Assembly: GCA_044222685.1 (NCBI GenBank) | Contig: JBGAMU010000035.1 | Span: 1-36,821, forward strand | Direction of reading: 5' to 3' | From: JAEUPI01 sp044222685 | Lineage (GTDB): Bacteria > Pseudomonadota > Gammaproteobacteria > Burkholderiales > Burkholderiaceae_C | DNA length: 36,821 nucleotides | Part shown: positions 30,553 to 36,821 of the stretch, one piece after another | Layout of the letters: the number at the start of each line of letters is the position of its first letter | Numbering within the stretch: the first letter of the stretch is position 1 | The notes under the pieces: generated by a model | The model's database searches: none | Seen by the model: only the letters and a program-made list of their open reading frames with translations | Told to the model about the DNA's origin: nothing | Program-made: the position numbers and the translations under genes

Positions 30553-30644
30553 TTCTGAGTGTCGGGGCGGACGGAGGCGGCAGGGGTGCGCGCATGGCGC
30601 GGCGGCACGTGAGGCTGGACGATGCGCGAGCGCGAGCACATATG

Positions 30645-30661
30645 TCCGTGCGGTAGCGCAC
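30645..30661 (-). promoter_or_regulatory. Dyad GTGCG-CTAC-CGCAC (island motif, site 5)
   Basis: Minus strand GTGCGCTACCGCACGGA has perfect 5-base arms. It lies in the 161-base gap before the antitoxin-like gene, oriented toward it. I see nothing else in that gap. Confidence 0.5.
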
Positions 30662-30713
30662 GTGGCGCGCCGCTTCCCCGAGCAACGGCTCTACCGGTCC
30701 AGACCCGCGGCCG

Positions 30714-30983
30714 TCAGCAGTCTGTCGGCACGCAGCGCTGCCCCTCCCGCGGCACCGCAGGGAGCCGGTGCAGGCAGCTGTCGCGGGCCCGCCGATCCGG
30801 CAGCTCGCGACAGTGCAACAGCGCCGACGCGTGCTGGGCGGTGGCCTCGCGCCGCAGGTCTCCCTGGCGCACGGCGCCGCGCAGGACCTGATGGAACAAC
30901 CCGAGCAGTGCGAGCAGCAGCACGACCGCCAGGCTGGCCGGCCAGCCCAGCCGGTGCAGCAGCCGCGCCATGCGGGCGATCAT
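30714..30983 (-). CDS. Small membrane-anchored protein
   Basis: The 89-residue protein has one membrane span (about 14-33, WPASLAVVLLLALLGLFHQV) followed by a soluble Arg/Cys-containing tail with GAVRQGDLRREATAQHASALLHCRELPDRRARDSCLHRL. Two cysteines (LLHC, DSC) could form a disulfide in the periplasm. I do not recognise a named family. It begins four bases after the phosphoketolase stop and is probably co-expressed with it. Confidence 0.6.
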   Translation of the reverse strand: MIARMARLLHRLGWPASLAVVLLLALLGLFHQVLRGAVRQGDLRREATAQHASALLHCRELPDRRARDSCLHRLPAVPREGQRCVPTDC

Positions 30984-30987
30984 CGCG

Positions 30988-33381
30988 TCAGCCCTCCACG
31001 GCCTGCCAGCGCCAGTCGCGCACCTCCGGCAAGTCGATGCCGTGCGCGCTGACGTGCAGCTTGTGGCGCTCCATCGCCGTCCAGTAGCGCGCCTTCGCCG
31101 ACTCCAGCTGACCGCGCAGGCGCGGGATGCGGCTGATGGCGTCGAGCGCGAGCTGGTAGCGGTCGACGTGGTTGAGCACCACCATGTCGAACGGCGTCGT
31201 CGTGGTGCCTTCGCCCTGGTAGCCGCGCACGTGCAGGTTGTCGTGGTTGTGGCGGCGGTAGGTGAGGCGGTGGATCAGCGCCGGGTAGCCGTGGAAGGCG
31301 AAGATCACCGGCCGGTCGGTGGTGAAGAGGGCGTCGAAGTCGCGGTCTTCGAGGCCGTGCGGATGGTCAGACTGCGGCTGCAGCACCATCAGGTCGACCA
31401 CGTTGACGACGCGGATGCGGATGTCGCTCACCTGCTCGCGCAGCAGCATCACCGCGGCCAGCGTCTCCAGCGTGGGCACGTCGCCGGCGCAGGCCATCAC
31501 CACGTCGGGTTCGTCGGTCGCGTCGCTGGCCCAGGCCCAGATGCCGGCACCGGCCGAGCAGTGGCGCACGGCGGCGTCGATGTCGAGCCACTGCGGCTGC
31601 GGCTGCTTGCCCGCGACGATCACGTTGATGTGGTTGCGGCTGCGCAGCGCGTGGTCGGCCACGGCGAGCAGGCAGTTGGCGTCGGGCGGCAGGTAGATGC
31701 GTGCGATGTCCGATGTCTTGTTGGCCACGTGATCCATGAAGCCCGGATCCTGGTGCGACATGCCGTTGTGATCCTGCCGCCAGACGTGCGACGTGAGCAG
31801 GATGTTCAGTGACGCCACCGGCTTGCGCCAGGTGATCCGCTGGCTCGCCTTGAGCCACTTGGCGTGCTGGTTGACCATCGAGTCGACGATGTGGATGAAG
31901 GCCTCGTAGCACGAGAACAGGCCGTGCCGGCCGGTCAGCAGGTAACCCTCGAGCCAGCCTTCGCACAGGTGCTCGCTCAGCACCTCCATCACGCGACCGT
32001 CGGCGGCGAGATCGGTGTCGTCGGCCCGGCGCTCGGCCAGCCAGGTCTTGGCCGACACCTCGTACACCGCCTCGAGCCGGTTCGAGGCCGTCTCGTCCGG
32101 GCCGAACAGGCGGAAGTTCGCCTTGGTGAGGTTCAGCCGCATCACCTCGCGCAGCCACGTGCCGAGCTGGCGCGTGGCCTCGCCGTCGACGCCGCCGGGT
32201 GCCGGCACCGCCACCGCGTGCTCGCGCAACGGCGGCAGCGACAGCGACTGCAGCAGCTCGCCACCGTTGGCATGCGGGTTCGAGCCCATGCGCCGGTGCC
32301 CGGTCGGCGCCAGCGCGGCCAGCGCGGCGCGGAAGGCGCCGCGCTCGTCGAACAGCTCGCGCGGCCGGTAGCTCTGCAGCCACGACGCGAGCTGGTCCAG
32401 GTGCGCGGGGCGGCTGAAGTCGGCGATCGGCACCTGGTGCGCGCGCCAGGTGCCTTCCACGGGCAGGCCGTCGACGCATTTCGGCCCGGTCCAGCCCTTG
32501 GGCGTGACGAGCACGATCATCGGCCAGCGCGGGCGCGGCGGCACCACATCGGGCGCGAGCGCGCGGGCCGCCGCCTGGATGTCGGCGATCTGCGCGAGCA
32601 CCGCGTCCATCGTCGCGGCCAGCTGCTGGTGCACGCGCATCGGGTCGTCGCCCTCGACGAAGTGCGGCTCGTGGCCGACGCCGCGCATCAGCGCGGTGAG
32701 CTCCTCGCGGCCGATGCGCGCCAGCACGCTCGGGTTGGCGATCTTGTAGCCGTTGAGGTGCAGGATCGGCAGCACCGCGCCGTCGCGCGCCGGGTTGAGG
32801 AACTTGTTCGAATGCCAGCTCGCGGCCAGCGGGCCGGTCTCGGCCTCGCCGTCGCCGACGACGCAGGCGACGATCAGGCCGGGGTTGTCGAACGCCGCGC
32901 CGTAGGCATGGGCCAGCGAATAGCCGAGTTCGCCGCCTTCGTGGATCGAACCCGGCGTCTCGGGCGCCACGTGGCTCGGAATGCCGTAGGGCCACGAGAA
33001 CTGCCGGCACAGCCGCTGCAGGCCGTGGCGATTCTGCTCGACCGCCGGGTAGCGCTCGGTGTACGAACCTTCGAGATAGCTGTGGGCCACGATGCCGGGG
33101 CCGCCGTGACCCGGGCCCACCACCAGCAGCAGGTTCAGGTCGTGCTCGACGATCAGCCGGTTCAGGTGCACGCAGATCAGGTTCAGCCCCGGTGTCGTGC
33201 CCCAGTGGCCGAGCAGCCGCGGCTTGATGTGTTCGAGCGCCAGCGGCTCGTCGAGCAGCGGGTTGTCCTGCAGGTAGATCTGGCCCACCGACAGGTAGTT
33301 GGCGGCGCGCCAGTACGCGTGCAGATCGCGCAGTCGATCGGGCGACAGCGGCGAGCCGCCCTCGTGGATGGGTGTGGCCAT
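30988..33381 (-). CDS. xfp: Phosphoketolase
   Basis: Phosphoketolase cleaves xylulose-5-phosphate and/or fructose-6-phosphate with phosphate, giving acetyl phosphate plus a C3 or C4 sugar phosphate. It is thiamine-diphosphate dependent and cytosolic. The 797-residue protein shows GPGHGGPG (89-96), ETPGSIHEGGELGYSLAHAYG (141-161), the ThDP/Mg motif GDGEAETGP (176-184) with N210-GYKI, and late-domain landmarks SHQDPGF and FAFHGYP. Xylulose or fructose preference cannot be told. ATG at 33381 is preferred over GTG at 33396 because it matches family N-termini. No acetate kinase or phosphotransacetylase gene is nearby. Island site 6 is 33 bases upstream. Confidence 0.93.
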   Translation of the reverse strand: MATPIHEGGSPLSPDRLRDLHAYWRAANYLSVGQIYLQDNPLLDEPLALEHIKPRLLGHWGTTPGLNLICVHLNRLIVEHDLNLLLVVGPGHGGPGIVAHSYLEGSYTERYPAVEQNRHGLQRLCRQFSWPYGIPSHVAPETPGSIHEGGELGYSLAHAYGAAFDNPGLIVACVVGDGEAETGPLAASWHSNKFLNPARDGAVLPILHLNGYKIANPSVLARIGREELTALMRGVGHEPHFVEGDDPMRVHQQLAATMDAVLAQIADIQAAARALAPDVVPPRPRWPMIVLVTPKGWTGPKCVDGLPVEGTWRAHQVPIADFSRPAHLDQLASWLQSYRPRELFDERGAFRAALAALAPTGHRRMGSNPHANGGELLQSLSLPPLREHAVAVPAPGGVDGEATRQLGTWLREVMRLNLTKANFRLFGPDETASNRLEAVYEVSAKTWLAERRADDTDLAADGRVMEVLSEHLCEGWLEGYLLTGRHGLFSCYEAFIHIVDSMVNQHAKWLKASQRITWRKPVASLNILLTSHVWRQDHNGMSHQDPGFMDHVANKTSDIARIYLPPDANCLLAVADHALRSRNHINVIVAGKQPQPQWLDIDAAVRHCSAGAGIWAWASDATDEPDVVMACAGDVPTLETLAAVMLLREQVSDIRIRVVNVVDLMVLQPQSDHPHGLEDRDFDALFTTDRPVIFAFHGYPALIHRLTYRRHNHDNLHVRGYQGEGTTTTPFDMVVLNHVDRYQLALDAISRIPRLRGQLESAKARYWTAMERHKLHVSAHGIDLPEVRDWRWQAVEG

Positions 33382-33413
33382 GAGAGCACGGTGCACGTGT
33401 CCCCGCCTGCGCG

Positions 33414-33430
33414 TCGGTGCGTTGTCGCAC
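33414..33430 (-). promoter_or_regulatory. Dyad GTGCG-ACAA-CGCAC (island motif, site 6)
   Basis: Minus strand GTGCGACAACGCACCGA has perfect 5-base arms and the CCGA flank. It lies in the divergent gap between phosphoketolase and the BON-domain gene, oriented toward phosphoketolase. Confidence 0.6.
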
Positions 33431-33452
33431 GCAGCCGGTGCGCGCGCTCAAC

Positions 33453-33469
33453 GTTCGCCACCGCACAGA
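33453..33469 (+). promoter_or_regulatory. Dyad GTTCG-CCAC-CGCAC (island motif, site 7)
   Basis: GTTCGCCACCGCACAGA matches the motif exactly, 48 bases before the BON-domain gene and 22 bases from site 6 on the opposite strand, so each divergent gene has its own copy facing it. Confidence 0.6.
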
Positions 33470-33517
33470 ACCGTTGTCACCGGCCGCGCACACTGCGGCG
33501 GCACTGACCGAGGCACG

Positions 33518-34084
33518 ATGACCACCGACGCTGAGTTGCAGAACGAGGTGCGCCGGCAGCTCGAATGGGAGCCGCTGCTCGGTGCGGCGCGCATCGGCGT
33601 GCGCGTCAGCGACGACGTCGTCGTGCTGACCGGCCAGGTCGACACCTGCCCCGAGCGCTCGGCGGCCGAGCGTGTCGCCCGGCGCGTGGCCGGCACGCGC
33701 ACCGTGATCAGCAGGATCCACGTGGTGCTGCCGAAGACAACCGGGCGCAGCGACGCCGACATCGAGCGTTCGGCGCAGCAGATCCTGCAGTGGATGACCT
33801 CGCTGCCGCCGGGCTGCGTGCAGGTGGCCGTCGAGCACGGCTGGATCACCTTGTCCGGCCGCGTCCGCTGGGCCTATCAGCGGCAAGCCGCCATCGCCGC
33901 CGTTCGCTACGTGGTCGGCACCACCGGTGTCACCGACCGTGTCGTGAGCGGCGATGGGCAGATGCCGGCCCCGACGCGTCCGCAGATCGATGCCGTGCTG
34001 AACTGGCGTGCGGGCCGCGACCCAGCGACGCCGGCGGCGGTGGCGGGCGCGCCCGAAGGCGATGCCGGCGTGGCGAGGGCGTGA
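33518..34084 (+). CDS. Double BON-domain protein
   Basis: The 188-residue protein lacks a signal peptide and holds two BON domains: residues about 5-70 (DAELQNEVRRQLEWEPLL, VSDDVVVLTGQVDTCPERSAAERVARRVAGTR) and about 75-145 (DADIERSAQQILQWMTSLP, VAVEHGWITLSGRVRWAYQRQAAIAAVRYVVGTTGV). A Pro/Ala-rich tail ends it. BON domains bind membranes or other proteins in osmotic-stress proteins such as OsmY; this cytosolic double-BON form is common near phosphoketolase in Proteobacteria. The ATG at 33518 begins just before the first domain. It may be cotranscribed with the VIT1/CCC1-like gene 88 bases later. Confidence 0.87.
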   Translation: MTTDAELQNEVRRQLEWEPLLGAARIGVRVSDDVVVLTGQVDTCPERSAAERVARRVAGTRTVISRIHVVLPKTTGRSDADIERSAQQILQWMTSLPPGCVQVAVEHGWITLSGRVRWAYQRQAAIAAVRYVVGTTGVTDRVVSGDGQMPAPTRPQIDAVLNWRAGRDPATPAAVAGAPEGDAGVARA

Positions 34085-34172
34085 AAGCTCGAGTACGCGC
34101 GGACCCTCCGCTTTGACCGCGCCACCTGCGCCGCGTCAGATTCGTCCGCCGCGCCCCGCGCGACACTTCGCC

Positions 34173-34874
34173 ATGCCGCTGTCGCGTCGCCACACCGAAC
34201 GCCACCGCACCGATCGCATCGGCTGGCTGCGCGCCGCCGTGCTGGGCGCCAACGACGGCATCGTGTCGACGGCCAGCCTGGTGGTCGGCGTGGCGGCGGC
34301 CAGCGCCAGCCACGGCAACATCCTGATCACCGGCGTGGCCGGGCTGGTCGCCGGCGCGATGTCGATGGCCGCCGGTGAATACGTGTCGGTGCACTCGCAG
34401 GCCGACACCGAGCGCGCGGACCTGTCGCGCGAGAGCGCCGAACTCGAGAAGGACCCCGCGGCCGAGCTGCGCGAGCTGACCGCCATCTACGTCGGGCGCG
34501 GCCTGGAGCCGGCGCTGGCCAAGGCGGTGGCCGAGCAGTTGACGGCGCACGACGCGCTCGGCAGTCACGCGCGCGACGAACTGGGCATCTCCGCCGCGCT
34601 GTCGGCACGGCCGATCCAGGCGGCGCTGGCCTCGGCAGCCAGTTTTGCGGTCGGCGCCGCGTTACCGCTCGCCGTCACCGCGCTGGCACCCGAGCGCGAC
34701 CTGGTGGTCTGGGTCTCGGCCACGTCGCTGGTCTTCCTCGCGCTGCTCGGCGCGGTGTCCGCCCGTGTCGGCGGCGCAGGCGCCTGGGTCGGCGCCTGGC
34801 GCGTCACGTTCTGGGGCGCGCTGGCGATGGCCATCACCGCCGGCGTCGGCGCGCTGTTCGGCGCGGTGGTCTAG
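34173..34874 (+). CDS. VIT1/CCC1 family Fe/Mn transporter
   Basis: The 233-residue membrane protein has the VIT layout: RIGWLRAAVLGANDGIVSTASLVVGV (TM1 with conserved Asn-Asp-Gly), TGVAGLVAGAMSMAAGEYVSVHSQ (TM2 and the GEYVS motif), a charged metal-binding hairpin (about 75-135, TERADLSRESAELEKDPAAEL), and three more spans after RPIQAALASAASFAVGAALPL. Relatives export or sequester iron and manganese using protons. No ferritin-like extra domain is present. Convergent with the Crp/Fnr gene, with 25 bases between stops. Confidence 0.9.
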   Translation: MPLSRRHTERHRTDRIGWLRAAVLGANDGIVSTASLVVGVAAASASHGNILITGVAGLVAGAMSMAAGEYVSVHSQADTERADLSRESAELEKDPAAELRELTAIYVGRGLEPALAKAVAEQLTAHDALGSHARDELGISAALSARPIQAALASAASFAVGAALPLAVTALAPERDLVVWVSATSLVFLALLGAVSARVGGAGAWVGAWRVTFWGALAMAITAGVGALFGAVV

Positions 34875-34899
34875 CCCGGCAGCGCAGCCGCGTCGCGCG

Positions 34900-35655
34900 T
34901 CAGGCGAATGCCGGCTGGCGCTCGCGGTCGTGCAGGTGAGGTCTCGGCACGACCGGCAGCAGCCGGTCGTACTCCTTGCGCACCACCGCGTAGCACTCGC
35001 ACACGCGCGCCTCCAGCTCGGCGCGGTCGAGCACCGTGATGTGCCCGCGTTTGTAGTGGATCAGGCCCGCCTGCTGCAACCTGAGCGCCGCCGCGGTGAC
35101 GCCCTCGCGGCGCACGCCCAGCATGTTGGCGATCAGCTCCTGCGTCATCACGATCTCGTTGTTCCGCACCCGGTCCAGGCTCATCAACAGCCAGCGACAC
35201 AACTGCTGCTCCAGCGAGTGGTGGCGGTTGCACACCGCCGTCTGCGCCATCTGCGTGATGAGCGCCTGCGTGTAGCGCAACAGCAGATGCACCACCGGAC
35301 CTGCCCGCTCGAACTCGTGCTGGATCACCTGGCGACGCAGGCGCAAGCCCTGCCCGCTGCTTTGCACCACCGCGCGGTTGGGCGTGGATTCACCGCCCAT
35401 GAACAGCGACACGCCGACCACGCCTTCGTGGCCGACCACGGCGATTTCGGCCGAGGCGCCGTCTTCCATCACGTAGAGCAGCGAGACGATGGCGGTGGTC
35501 GGGAAGATCAGGTGGTCCATCACCTGCCCCGATTCATAGAGCACCCGCCCGAGCGGCAGCGCGATCGGCTCCAGGTGCGGCCGCCAGCGCGCCAGGTCGT
35601 CCGCGGGCAAGGCCGCGAGCAGGTCGTTCAGTCGAAGGTCTGTCGCGTTTGTCAT
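34900..35655 (-). CDS. Crp/Fnr family transcription regulator
   Basis: A 251-residue regulator with a cyclic-nucleotide-binding-fold sensor domain (about 10-120, GRVLYESGQVMDHLIFP, AVVGHEGVVGVSLFMGG), a long dimer helix, and a winged HTH (about 150-215). The recognition helix reads GVRREGVTAAALRLQ. Aligned with E. coli CRP, R183 and E184 keep the Arg180/Glu181 pair, but Arg185 becomes Ala188. FNR iron-sulfur cysteines and the cAMP contacts of CRP are absent, so the effector is unknown. This RREGVT subgroup is common in Burkholderiales stress clusters. Proposed (inference) to bind the GTKCG-N4-CGMAC dyads, one of which lies 94 bases upstream of it. Confidence 0.9.
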   Translation of the reverse strand: MTNATDLRLNDLLAALPADDLARWRPHLEPIALPLGRVLYESGQVMDHLIFPTTAIVSLLYVMEDGASAEIAVVGHEGVVGVSLFMGGESTPNRAVVQSSGQGLRLRRQVIQHEFERAGPVVHLLLRYTQALITQMAQTAVCNRHHSLEQQLCRWLLMSLDRVRNNEIVMTQELIANMLGVRREGVTAAALRLQQAGLIHYKRGHITVLDRAELEARVCECYAVVRKEYDRLLPVVPRPHLHDRERQPAFA

Positions 35656-35715
35656 CTGGGTGCGCTCGCTGTGTCGCCATCAGTCAGTCTCTTGTAGCCG
35701 CCGTCCATGCGGTTT

Positions 35716-35732
35716 GTTTGATCACGCACAGG
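35716..35732 (+). promoter_or_regulatory. Degenerate dyad near the Crp/Fnr start
   Basis: GTTTGATCACGCACAGG keeps the CGCACAG half of the island motif and a GTTTG left half (one mismatch), with correct 4-base spacing. It lies 61 bases upstream of the Crp/Fnr start codon. Confidence 0.35.
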
Positions 35733-35748
35733 AGAAGCCGCCCGATAT

Positions 35749-35765
35749 GTTCGACATCGCACAGA
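35749..35765 (+). promoter_or_regulatory. Dyad GTTCG-ACAT-CGCAC (island motif, site 8)
   Basis: GTTCGACATCGCACAGA is an exact match with flank, in the 197-base divergent gap between the Crp/Fnr gene and the BON lipoprotein, 87 bases before the latter. It could serve both genes, including autoregulation. Confidence 0.6.
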
Positions 35766-35852
35766 GTGGCACGCGAGCACTGTCGACACTGCAGTGGCGG
35801 ATACCCGATCCCGGCCAGGCCGGAATCGCCCCGCGAGCCACAGGAGAATGAA

Positions 35853-36167
35853 ATGAACGTTCGCAACACACTCACCGCGGTGGCCGCCGCGCTGGTGCTG
35901 CTCACCACGACCGGCTGCGCCGTCACGCGCGGCCAGGAGAGCGTGGGCGCCTATGTCGACGACGCCACCATCACCACGCAGGTGAAGAGCCGTTTCATCG
36001 AGAACAAGGTCGTCGATGCGTCGAGCATCAAGGTGGAGACGCTCAACGGTACCGTCATGCTGTCGGGCTTCGCCAAGAACGCGGCCGAGAAGTCGACCGC
36101 CGAATCCATCGCGCGCGGCGTTGGTGGCGTGAAGACCGTCAAGAACGAGATCGCCGTTCGGCCGTGA
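35853..36167 (+). CDS. BON-domain lipoprotein (OsmY-like)
   Basis: The 104-residue protein has a signal peptide with lipobox TTTGC (Cys about residue 22) and one BON domain: DDATITTQVKSRFIENKVVD, IKVETLNGTVMLSGFAKNAAEKSTAESIARGVGGV, KTVKNEIAVRP. This is a periplasmic, membrane-tethered form of the osmotic-stress BON family. AGGAG and a nearby ATG-AAA-TGA (35848) precede the true ATG at 35853; the earlier ATG closes at once. Followed by csbD after 43 bases. Confidence 0.88.
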   Translation: MNVRNTLTAVAAALVLLTTTGCAVTRGQESVGAYVDDATITTQVKSRFIENKVVDASSIKVETLNGTVMLSGFAKNAAEKSTAESIARGVGGVKTVKNEIAVRP

Positions 36168-36210
36168 ACGCCCGCGCGCCACGCGCATCCACCACAGACA
36201 GGGGAAACAG

Positions 36211-36444
36211 ATGAACTGGGACCAGATTCAAGGCAATTGGAAGCAGGTGACCGGCAAGGCCAAGGAGCAATGGGGCAAGCTGACCGATGACGACCTCGAC
36301 GTCGTCGCCGGCCGCCGCGACCAGCTGTCTGGCAAGATCCAGGAGCGCTACGGGATCGCCAAGGACGAAGCCGAGAAGCAGCTGGCCGAGTGGCAGCGCA
36401 AGGCGAGCGACGCCTGGTTCCTCAGCGACAAGCCGCGGCCCTGA
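36211..36444 (+). CDS. CsbD family stress protein
   Basis: A 77-residue cytosolic protein with the CsbD pattern: MNWDQIQGNWKQVTGKAKEQ, WGKLTDDDLDVVAGRRDQLSG, KIQERYGIAKDEAEKQLAEW. CsbD-like proteins are small, highly charged and induced by general stress in many bacteria; their mechanism is unknown. AGGGGAAA lies close before the ATG. It is between the BON lipoprotein and a small membrane protein, all co-oriented, probably one operon under island site 8. Confidence 0.92.
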   Translation: MNWDQIQGNWKQVTGKAKEQWGKLTDDDLDVVAGRRDQLSGKIQERYGIAKDEAEKQLAEWQRKASDAWFLSDKPRP

Positions 36445-36510
36445 GTCGCCCTGGCCCCGCGTGATCCGCCTCGTCGCCCGTCGCGACGAGGCCTTCGAGG
36501 AGGAGTTGTC

Positions 36511-36732
36511 ATGAACACAGTCAAGATGGCCGGCATCGCGTTGATCGTCGCCGGGGTGCTGGCCCTGCTCTACGGCGGCTTCAGCTACACGAAGGACACG
36601 CACCAGGCCAAGATCGGGCCGATCGAGCTGTCGGTGAAGGAAACCAAGACCATCAACGTGCCTGTCTGGGCCGGCGTGGCCGGCATCGTGATCGGCGGCG
36701 CGTTGCTGGTCTTCGGCGGCAGGAAGGGCTAG
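36511..36732 (+). CDS. Small two-span membrane protein
   Basis: The 73-residue protein has a first span MAGIALIVAGVLALLYGGF, a periplasmic loop SYTKDTHQAKIGPIELSVKE, and a second span VPVWAGVAGIVIGGALLVFGG, ending RKG. Similar proteins with the TKDTHxAKIGP loop accompany csbD and BON genes in Betaproteobacteria; I know no function and do not assign a DUF number. GAGGAG upstream supports the start. Last gene of the stress run. Confidence 0.75.
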   Translation: MNTVKMAGIALIVAGVLALLYGGFSYTKDTHQAKIGPIELSVKETKTINVPVWAGVAGIVIGGALLVFGGRKG

Positions 36733-36770
36733 GGCCCGCCGCTCACCCGGCGTGCAGGGCCACAAAGTCC

Positions 36771-36821
36771 CTAGTCGAGCAGCCGGCCGGCCGCCGACTC
36801 GCCGCTGGACTGCAGCGGGCC
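36771..36821 (-). CDS. Possible 3' end of a gene entering from the right
   Basis: On the minus strand the final 51 bases are open and end in TAG at 36773-36771, reading GPLQSSGESAAGRLLD. Codon use is normal for the window, but 16 residues are too few to identify a family, and the frame could be open by chance. Confidence 0.3.
   Translation of the reverse strand, partial: GPLQSSGESAAGRLLD

Noticed and set aside
1..36821. CRISPR array, tRNA, rRNA, insertion sequence, prophage or attachment site
   Set aside because: I saw no regularly spaced direct repeats, transposase or integrase motifs, or structural RNA genes when reading the window; a covariance-model scan was not possible.

Overview
The window is about 70% GC, densely coded, and reads as the chromosome of a betaproteobacterium of the order Burkholderiales (Rubrivivax/Leptothrix/Comamonadaceae-like). 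This is inferred from gene content (nrtABD-nirBD-nasA with NasT, small DUF1328/DUF3309 proteins, CsbD, BON and CHRD proteins) and from degenerate GC-rich intergenic repeats of a kind common in that order. I saw no tRNA, rRNA, CRISPR array, insertion sequence or prophage.

Region 1 (1-5552, plus strand) is housekeeping: the 3' part of radA, an antibiotic-biosynthesis-monooxygenase-fold protein, a small membrane protein, a lipoprotein of the metallo-beta-lactamase fold, a YegD-type Hsp70 and the branched-chain aminotransferase ilvE, which overlaps a small zinc-finger gene by four bases. A convergent secreted protein of unknown role follows (5603-6874, minus).

Region 2 (7029-16768, minus) is a complete assimilatory nitrate/nitrite unit. 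It comprises nasT, then a regulatory leader, then nrtA-nrtB-nrtD (nitrate ABC importer), nirB-nirD (NADH nitrite reductase) and nasA (nitrate reductase). The 285-base gap between nasT and nrtA holds a sigma-54 -24/-12 match, a predicted transcript start two bases before a hexaloop hairpin, a second hexaloop hairpin, and a terminator whose 5' arm is the second hairpin. Both hexaloops read A-A-N-G-G-C, with the A1/G4 signature of ANTAR target RNA. The layout predicts two gates: sigma-54 activation by nitrogen limitation, then NasT antitermination in response to nitrate. No nasS is in the window.

Region 3 (16830-25732) holds an ECF sigma factor and RskA-like anti-sigma pair, purU, an NTF2-fold protein, a YheT-type hydrolase, a c5-type cytochrome, a DUF1003 protein with a relic of a sodium/proton antiporter just upstream, a secreted protein with three Cys-x10-Cys repeats, an RNB-family nuclease and a receiver-only response regulator. 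Region 4 (25759-27809) is a divergent NarL-type regulator and CHASE3 histidine kinase.

Region 5 (27988-36732) is a stress/envelope island of mostly small genes: DUF1328, DUF3309, CHRD, phosphoketolase, BON-domain proteins, a VIT1/CCC1 transporter, a Crp/Fnr regulator, CsbD and small membrane proteins. Its intergenic gaps repeatedly carry a dyad GTKCG-N4-CGMAC. I found eight exact copies, one more copy with a degenerate half-site, and all nine lie outside genes. The 5-N4-5 geometry is that of Crp/Fnr-family operators. One copy lies between the Crp/Fnr gene and the divergent BON lipoprotein, so I propose (inference) that this regulator controls the island and some outlying genes.
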